Shown here: piece after piece, positions 23,213 to 27,659 of the stretch
How positions within the stretch are numbered: the first letter of the stretch is position 1
Layout: the number at the start of each line of letters is the position of its first letter
Assembly: GCA_910586225.1 (NCBI GenBank)
Contig: CAJUIL010000041.1
Location: 1-27,659 of the forward strand
DNA from: an uncultured Eubacterium sp.
GTDB taxonomy: Bacteria > Bacillota > Clostridia > Lachnospirales > Lachnospiraceae
Reading direction: 5' to 3'
DNA: 27,659 bases
Program-made: the position numbers and the translations under genes
The notes under the pieces: model-generated
What the model saw: the letters and a program-made list of their open reading frames with translations, nothing else
What the model was told of the DNA's origin: nothing
Database searches by the model: none

Positions 23213-25729
23213 ATGGATGATAAGATATTTGATCAAATCCATGATGTAGATCTAAAGGAAACGATGGAATTGTCGTATATCGACTATGCGATGAGCGTCA
23301 TTGCTTCCAGAGCGCTGCCAGATGTCAGGGACGGCTTAAAACCTGTGCAGCGTAGAGTTTTATTTTCCATGATTGAGCTGAATAACGGGCCAGACAAACC
23401 GCACCGCAAGTGTGCTCGTATTGTCGGTGATACGATGGGTAAGTATCATCCGCACGGAGACAGTTCGATCTACGGAGCGCTTGTCAATATGGCGCAGGAG
23501 TGGTCGACTAGATATCCGTTAGTAGATGGACATGGAAATTTTGGTTCCGTAGATGGAGACGGCGCTGCAGCAATGCGTTATACAGAAGCAAGGCTTAGTA
23601 AAATTTCTATGGAGATGCTGGCGGATATTAACAAAGATACGGTTGATTTCAGGCCAAACTTCGACGAAACCGAAAAAGAGCCTGCTGTATTGCCTGCCCG
23701 CTTTCCGAACCTGCTTGTTAACGGAACGACGGGAATTGCCGTAGGAATGGCGACGAATATACCGCCTCATAATCTGCGTGAGGTGATTGATGCAGTTGTA
23801 AAAATTATTGATAATGAGGTGGAACACGACCGGGAAACGGATATAGAAGAGCTGCTCTCGATCGTGAAAGGGCCGGATTTTCCGACAGGAGGCACAATTT
23901 TAGGGACAGCTGGCATCAACGAGGCATACCGTACCGGAAAAGGAAAGATCAAGGTGCGGGCTATTTCGAATATTGAGCCGATGCAAAACGGTAAAAACCG
24001 TATTATTGTTACTGAACTTCCGTTTATGGTAAACAAAGCGAGGCTGATTGAAAAAATAGCAGATCTGGTACATGATAAAAAGGTAGATGGGATTACTGCG
24101 CTGCGTGATGAATCTGATCGTCAGGGGATGCGCATTTGTATTGAACTGCGTAAAGATGTAAACCCAAATATGATTTTAAATCAGCTGTATAAGCATACGC
24201 AGCTTCAGGATACTTTTGGCGTGATCATGCTGGCGCTTGTAAATAAAGACCCAAAAATACTCAACCTAAAGCAAATGCTGACCTATTATCTGCAGCATCA
24301 GAAAGAGGTTGTTGCACGAAGGACACGGTATGATCTGAATAAGGCCGAAGAGCGTTCTCATATTTTGGAAGGCTTGCTTATCGCTTTAGATCATATCGAC
24401 GAGGTTATTTCGATCATTCGTAGCAGCAGGACAACGGCTCAGGCGAAAGAAAGGCTGATGGAGCGGTTCGGGCTGACGGATGCACAGGCGCAGGCAATCG
24501 TAGATATGCGTTTGCGTGCTCTGACTGGTCTGGAACGCGAAAAAATCGAAGGAGAATATCAGGAGTTAGCAGAGAAGATCGCCTATTATAAGGGGATCCT
24601 TTCGGATGAGAAAAAGCTGTTGGGTGTAATACGTGAGGAAATCCTTCTCATTTCAGAAAAATATAGCGATGAAAGAAGGACTTCGATCAGCTATGATGAG
24701 ATGGATATTTCTATGGCAGATATGATTCCGGTTACCAATACGATTATTACGATGACCAAATTAGGCTACATCAAGCGTATGAGTATGGATAATTTCCGTA
24801 GCCAGCACCGCGGCGGTCGGGGCATCAAAGGAATGGAAACGATTGATGATGATTATATTGAAGAACTGCTTATGACGACTTCTCATCATTATCTGATGTT
24901 TTTTACAAACACTGGACGTGTTTATCGGATGAAGGGCTATGAAATACCAGAAGCAGGCCGAACATCCAGAGGAACGGCGATCATTAATATTTTGCAGCTT
25001 CAGCCGGGTGAAAAAATAACGGCTTTAATTCCGATCCGCAATTACACTGAAGGCGAATATCTGTTCATGGCGACAAAAAAAGGAATTGTAAAAAAGACGC
25101 CGATCTTAGAATATGCGAATATCCGTAAAACAGGTCTAGGCGCTATTAGCCTACGCGAGGATGATGAGCTGATTGAAGTAAAGCTGACAGACAACGACAA
25201 GGATATTATCCTCGTAACAAAATATGGACAGTGTATCCGCTTTAATGAAAGAGATGTACGCAGTACAGGCAGAACTTCTATGGGCGTGATTGGTATGAAT
25301 CTTGCGGCAAATGATGAAGTCATTGGTATGCAGTTAAATACGCAAGGTGAAATGCTGCTTGCAGTATCAGAAAAAGGAATGGGCAAGTGTACGCTGATGG
25401 AAGAGTTTACTGTTCAAAACCGCGGCGGAAAAGGCGTAAAATGCTATAAGATTACGGAAAAGACAGGAAATATCATCGGTGTAAAGGCGGTTAATAAGGA
25501 TAACGAAATCATGATGATCACGACCGAGGGAATCATTATCCGTATGCCAGTTGCCGGGATTTCTGTCTTATCAAGGGTAACCTCTGGCGTTAAGCTGATG
25601 AATCTGGAAGCGGATGTGACGGTTGCGAGCCTTACAAAAGTACGCGAAGCAGATACAAAGGAAGAGGAAGACGACACGGAAAGTGAGGCTTCTACGGATG
25701 ATATGTCATTGAATGACGGGGAAGCTTAA
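23213..25729 (+). CDS. gyrA: DNA gyrase subunit A
   Basis: GyrA is the breakage-reunion subunit of gyrase. At 838 residues it has the N-terminal SYIDYAMSVIASRALPDVRDGLKPVQRR, the quinolone-pocket segment HPHGDSSIYGALVNMAQEW (79-97), and the catalytic tyrosine Y123 in AAMRYTEARL. The coiled-coil and tower region follows, then the C-terminal beta-pinwheel with the GyrA-box-like QNRGGKGVK near 731 and the related HRGGRGIKG repeat near 533, which distinguishes it from ParC. The tail is strongly acidic (KEEEDDTESEASTDD). GGGGG lies 8 nt before the ATG. In the quinolone pocket, the residue matching E. coli Asp87 is Gly88. Confidence 0.98.
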   Translation: MDDKIFDQIHDVDLKETMELSYIDYAMSVIASRALPDVRDGLKPVQRRVLFSMIELNNGPDKPHRKCARIVGDTMGKYHPHGDSSIYGALVNMAQEWSTRYPLVDGHGNFGSVDGDGAAAMRYTEARLSKISMEMLADINKDTVDFRPNFDETEKEPAVLPARFPNLLVNGTTGIAVGMATNIPPHNLREVIDAVVKIIDNEVEHDRETDIEELLSIVKGPDFPTGGTILGTAGINEAYRTGKGKIKVRAISNIEPMQNGKNRIIVTELPFMVNKARLIEKIADLVHDKKVDGITALRDESDRQGMRICIELRKDVNPNMILNQLYKHTQLQDTFGVIMLALVNKDPKILNLKQMLTYYLQHQKEVVARRTRYDLNKAEERSHILEGLLIALDHIDEVISIIRSSRTTAQAKERLMERFGLTDAQAQAIVDMRLRALTGLEREKIEGEYQELAEKIAYYKGILSDEKKLLGVIREEILLISEKYSDERRTSISYDEMDISMADMIPVTNTIITMTKLGYIKRMSMDNFRSQHRGGRGIKGMETIDDDYIEELLMTTSHHYLMFFTNTGRVYRMKGYEIPEAGRTSRGTAIINILQLQPGEKITALIPIRNYTEGEYLFMATKKGIVKKTPILEYANIRKTGLGAISLREDDELIEVKLTDNDKDIILVTKYGQCIRFNERDVRSTGRTSMGVIGMNLAANDEVIGMQLNTQGEMLLAVSEKGMGKCTLMEEFTVQNRGGKGVKCYKITEKTGNIIGVKAVNKDNEIMMITTEGIIIRMPVAGISVLSRVTSGVKLMNLEADVTVASLTKVREADTKEEEDDTESEASTDDMSLNDGEA

Positions 25730-25773
25730 TAAATAGTTCAGTCTGTGGTTACAGAATGAATAAGGAGACAGAC

Positions 25774-26616
25774 ATGAGAACCATTCATACAGATGAAATT
25801 ATAAAAAATATCAGCGAAATGTGTATCGAAGCGAATCTGCAGCTTTCCGAGGATATTACGGATGCAATCTGTCAGGCGGGAGAACAGGAGGATGCTGTCC
25901 TCGCCTGTCAAATTTTAAACCAGTTGAGGGAAAATATGAAAATTGCGGCAGCAGAGCAGATTCCGATTTGTCAGGATACCGGGATGGCAGTTGTGTTTTG
26001 CGATGTGGGACAGGATGTACATATCGAAGGAATTGCGGTCGAGAAAGCTATCAATGAAGGGATCCGTAAGGGATATACCGAAGGATATCTGCGCAAATCG
26101 GTTGTAAAAGATCCGATCCTGCGCGAAAATACGAAAGATAATACGCCTGGCATCATTCATTTTCGGATCGTGCCTGGAGATCGGCTAACGCTAACGGTGG
26201 CTCCGAAAGGCTTCGGTAGTGAAAATATGAGCAAAATTTATATGTTAAAGCCAGCGGATGGTATTGAAGGTGTGAAGGACGCAATTTTAAATACAGTAGA
26301 AGAAGCCGGACCGAATGCGTGTCCTCCGATGGTAGTCGGCGTTGGTATTGGCGGGGATTTTGAAAAGTGTGCGTTGTTAGCTAAGGAGGCGCTGACAAGG
26401 GATATCCGTATCCATTCCAAAATACCATACATTAGAGAATTGGAAGAGGAAATGTTGCAGAAAATCAATGCTCTTGGCATTGGGCCGGGAGGGCTTGGTG
26501 GTACGACAACTGCGCTTGGCATTAATATCAATACGTATCCAACGCATATTGCAGGGCTTCCTGTCGCAGTCAATATTTGCTGCCATGTAGCAAGGCATAT
26601 AAAAAGAGTGCTGTAA
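25774..26616 (+). CDS. fumA: Class I fumarate hydratase, alpha (N-terminal) subunit
   Basis: This is the catalytic [4Fe-4S] half of a two-subunit, oxygen-sensitive hydro-lyase that interconverts fumarate and malate. The 280 residues contain the cluster cysteines C66 (PICQDTGMAVVF), C183 (GPNACPPMVVGVGIGG) and one of C269/C270 (NICCHVARH), plus GFGSENMSK (147-155) and GPGGLGGTTTALGI. ATG 25774 was chosen because AAGGAG is 6 nt upstream; an ATG 18 nt earlier overlaps that site and has none of its own. The L-tartrate dehydratase alpha subunit is a close paralogue that cannot be excluded from sequence alone. It starts 44 nt after gyrA. Confidence 0.92.
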   Translation: MRTIHTDEIIKNISEMCIEANLQLSEDITDAICQAGEQEDAVLACQILNQLRENMKIAAAEQIPICQDTGMAVVFCDVGQDVHIEGIAVEKAINEGIRKGYTEGYLRKSVVKDPILRENTKDNTPGIIHFRIVPGDRLTLTVAPKGFGSENMSKIYMLKPADGIEGVKDAILNTVEEAGPNACPPMVVGVGIGGDFEKCALLAKEALTRDIRIHSKIPYIRELEEEMLQKINALGIGPGGLGGTTTALGININTYPTHIAGLPVAVNICCHVARHIKRVL

Positions 26617-26676
26617 TTAAAATAGCAGACTTTTATGCTGCAGATTGAAAAGTATCAACGAAAAGGGAGTATGAAC

Positions 26677-27213
26677 ATGGATCAATATATTCACACACCG
26701 ATAACTGAAGCAGTTACAAAGGAATTAAAGGCGGGAGATTATGTCTATCTGTCTGGTACTGTCTATACCGCGCGTGACGCTGCGCACCAGCGGATGACAG
26801 AAGCGCTTGCACGGGGTGAAGAGCTGCCATTTGAAATAAAGGATGCGGTTATTTATTATATGGGGCCTTCACCTGCGCGAGAAGGGCAGGTGATTGGATC
26901 TGCCGGGCCTACAACGGCTAGTCGGATGGATAAATATGCGCCGGCGCTGATCGATTTGGGGCAAAAGGCAATGATTGGCAAAGGAAAGCGCTCAAAAGAG
27001 GTAATTCAGGCTATGATCCGCAATAAAGCTGTATATTTTGCAGCAGTCGGAGGAGCTGGCGCTCTTATTTCGAAATGTATTGCAAAATCAGAGCTTGTTT
27101 GTTATGAGGATTTAGGGACAGAGGCTGTGCGAAGGCTTGAGGTAGAAAAATTTCCATTAGTTGTAGTTATAGATAAAGATGGCAAGAATCTCTACGAAAT
27201 ACGGAAAAAATAA
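26677..27213 (+). CDS. fumB: Class I fumarate hydratase, beta (C-terminal) subunit
   Basis: This is the partner subunit of the preceding alpha gene, equivalent to the C-terminal domain of single-chain FumA. Its 178 residues contain LKAGDYVYLSGTVYTARDAAHQRM (17-40), YYMGPSPAREG (60-70), GSAGPTTASRMDKYAP (74-89), MIGKG, the YFAAVGGAGALISKCI helix and the EKFPLVVVIDKDGKNLYE end. GGGAG is 7 nt before ATG 26677; two earlier in-frame ATGs (26635 and 26671) lie upstream of or against that site and were rejected. The gene symbol follows Clostridia usage for the split enzyme and does not imply the E. coli FumB isozyme. Tartrate dehydratase beta is the alternative. Confidence 0.9.
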   Translation: MDQYIHTPITEAVTKELKAGDYVYLSGTVYTARDAAHQRMTEALARGEELPFEIKDAVIYYMGPSPAREGQVIGSAGPTTASRMDKYAPALIDLGQKAMIGKGKRSKEVIQAMIRNKAVYFAAVGGAGALISKCIAKSELVCYEDLGTEAVRRLEVEKFPLVVVIDKDGKNLYEIRKK

Positions 27214-27239
27214 AAAATGAAAAAATTTGAAAAAACATA

Positions 27240-27268
27240 TTGACAAATTCTTAAAATGAATGTAGAAT
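27240..27268 (+). promoter_or_regulatory. Promoter of tRNA-Ser
   Basis: A perfect TTGACA (27240-27245) and TAGAAT (27263-27268) are 17 nt apart, with TG just before the -10. It lies between the fumarase beta gene and tRNA-Ser. Confidence 0.8.
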
Positions 27269-27321
27269 AACTCTTGCGTTACGGCGCATAACAATTTAAT
27301 GAGATTTCAGATATAAACTTT

Positions 27322-27409
27322 GGAGAAGTACTCAAGTGGCCGAAGAGGTGCCCCTGCTAAGGGTATAGGTCGGGTAACCGGCGCGAGGGTTCAAATCCCT
27401 CCTTCTCCG
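27322..27409 (+). tRNA. tRNA-Ser (anticodon GCU)
   Basis: An 88-nt class II tRNA. The acceptor stem is GGAGAAG/CTTCTCC with discriminator G, the anticodon stem TGCCC/GGGTA with loop CTGCTAA (anticodon GCT), a long variable arm (GGTCGGGTAACCGGC region), and T arm GAGGG-TTCAAAT-CCCTC. CCA is not encoded. It reads AGC/AGU codons. A T-rich run follows directly and could end its transcript. Confidence 0.96.
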
Positions 27410-27455
27410 TTTTATTTTTTGCTAACAAGCGCTTTAAAAAAAATAAAAAAAGTAG

Positions 27456-27484
27456 TTGACAAAAAATAACAAAGATGATAAGAT
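27456..27484 (+). promoter_or_regulatory. rRNA operon promoter P1
   Basis: A perfect TTGACA (27456-27461) and TAAGAT (27479-27484) are 17 nt apart, preceded by an A-rich tract (27435-27451) resembling an UP element. Confidence 0.8.
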
Positions 27485-27542
27485 ATAGAAGTTCGAGTCA
27501 AGCAACTAAAGCAAATAAGAAATAAAAAAGTTAAAAAAGTTG

Positions 27543-27571
27543 TTGACAAACGAAAAACAATCTGATATAAT
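27543..27571 (+). promoter_or_regulatory. rRNA operon promoter P2
   Basis: TTGACA (27543-27548) and TATAAT (27566-27571) both match consensus with a 17-nt spacer and an extended -10 TG. It shares an A-rich tract and GTnGTTGACA sequence with P1, 87 bp upstream. Tandem consensus promoters of this strength after a tRNA are characteristic of rRNA operons. Confidence 0.88.
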
Positions 27572-27659
27572 ATCAGAGTTGTTAAAAACAAGTACATTGA
27601 TAATTGAACAGTGAAATAACCTTGAAAGATTCATAAAGAATTTGAGTAAGATTTCTTAT
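27572..27659 (+). other. Leader of an rRNA operon (16S gene beyond the window)
   Basis: The sequence after P2 has the ATTGATAATTGAACAGTGAAA pattern common in Clostridia pre-16S leaders, of the kind that carries boxA-type antitermination signals. The 16S 5' end is not reached. The rRNA identity is inferred from the leader pattern and promoters. Confidence 0.65.

Noticed and set aside
25042..25386. Antisense open frame within gyrA
   Set aside because: It is a shadow of a conserved gene on the other strand, without a start signal or protein-like features.

Overview
The window is the chromosomal replication-origin neighbourhood of a low-GC, strictly anaerobic Firmicute, most likely a Clostridia member of the Lachnospiraceae type. 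The evidence is the conserved origin gene order (rpmH-rnpA-yidD-yidC-jag-mnmE-mnmG-rsmG on one side, dnaA-dnaN-S4-recF-gyrB-gyrA on the other), two small families typical of that group (DUF3881-like and DUF4446-like), rubrerythrin, a class I iron-sulfur fumarase, and parS sites of the Firmicutes type. The taxon is inferred from gene content; no 16S sequence is included.

Layout, left to right. 1-4457 (minus strand): the N-terminal part of a membrane protein with nonapeptide repeats that runs off the left edge, tRNA-Arg(CCU), a DUF3881-like protein, a DUF4446-like protein, parB and parA. 4458-6131: about 1.7 kb of very AT-rich DNA with no credible gene but two perfect parS palindromes. 6132-9279 (plus strand, head-on to replication leaving dnaA): a PerR-like regulator with its own operator, a decayed rubredoxin-glutamate synthase fusion gene, rubrerythrin, a third parS site and an alpha/beta hydrolase. 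9309-16594 (minus strand): rsmG, mnmG, mnmE, jag, yidC, yidD, rnpA and rpmH. 16595-18794: the bipartite oriC, with DnaA boxes on both sides of dnaA. 18795-25729: dnaN, S4-domain gene, recF, gyrB and gyrA. 25774-27213: fumarase alpha and beta subunits. 27240-27659: tRNA-Ser(GCU), then two tandem strong promoters and the leader of an rRNA operon whose 16S gene lies beyond the right edge.

Functionally, the region joins origin firing (DnaA, boxes, DnaN), origin segregation (ParA, ParB, parS), topology (gyrase), recombinational repair (RecF), tRNA wobble modification (MnmE, MnmG), 16S methylation (RsmG), tRNA maturation (RnpA) and membrane protein insertion (YidC, YidD, Jag). Except for the 6.2-9.3 kb block, genes point away from dnaA, so they are co-directional with the forks.

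I found no phage, transposon, CRISPR array or obvious new defence system. The unusual items are the repeat-bearing membrane protein, the gene-free parS-rich stretch, the head-on oxidative-stress block with a multiply frameshifted gene, a roughly 70-residue insertion in MnmG, a YidC lacking the usual groove arginine and carrying an enlarged loop, a strong terminator squeezed into the mnmE leader, and a 19-bp-arm palindrome built entirely of DnaA boxes.
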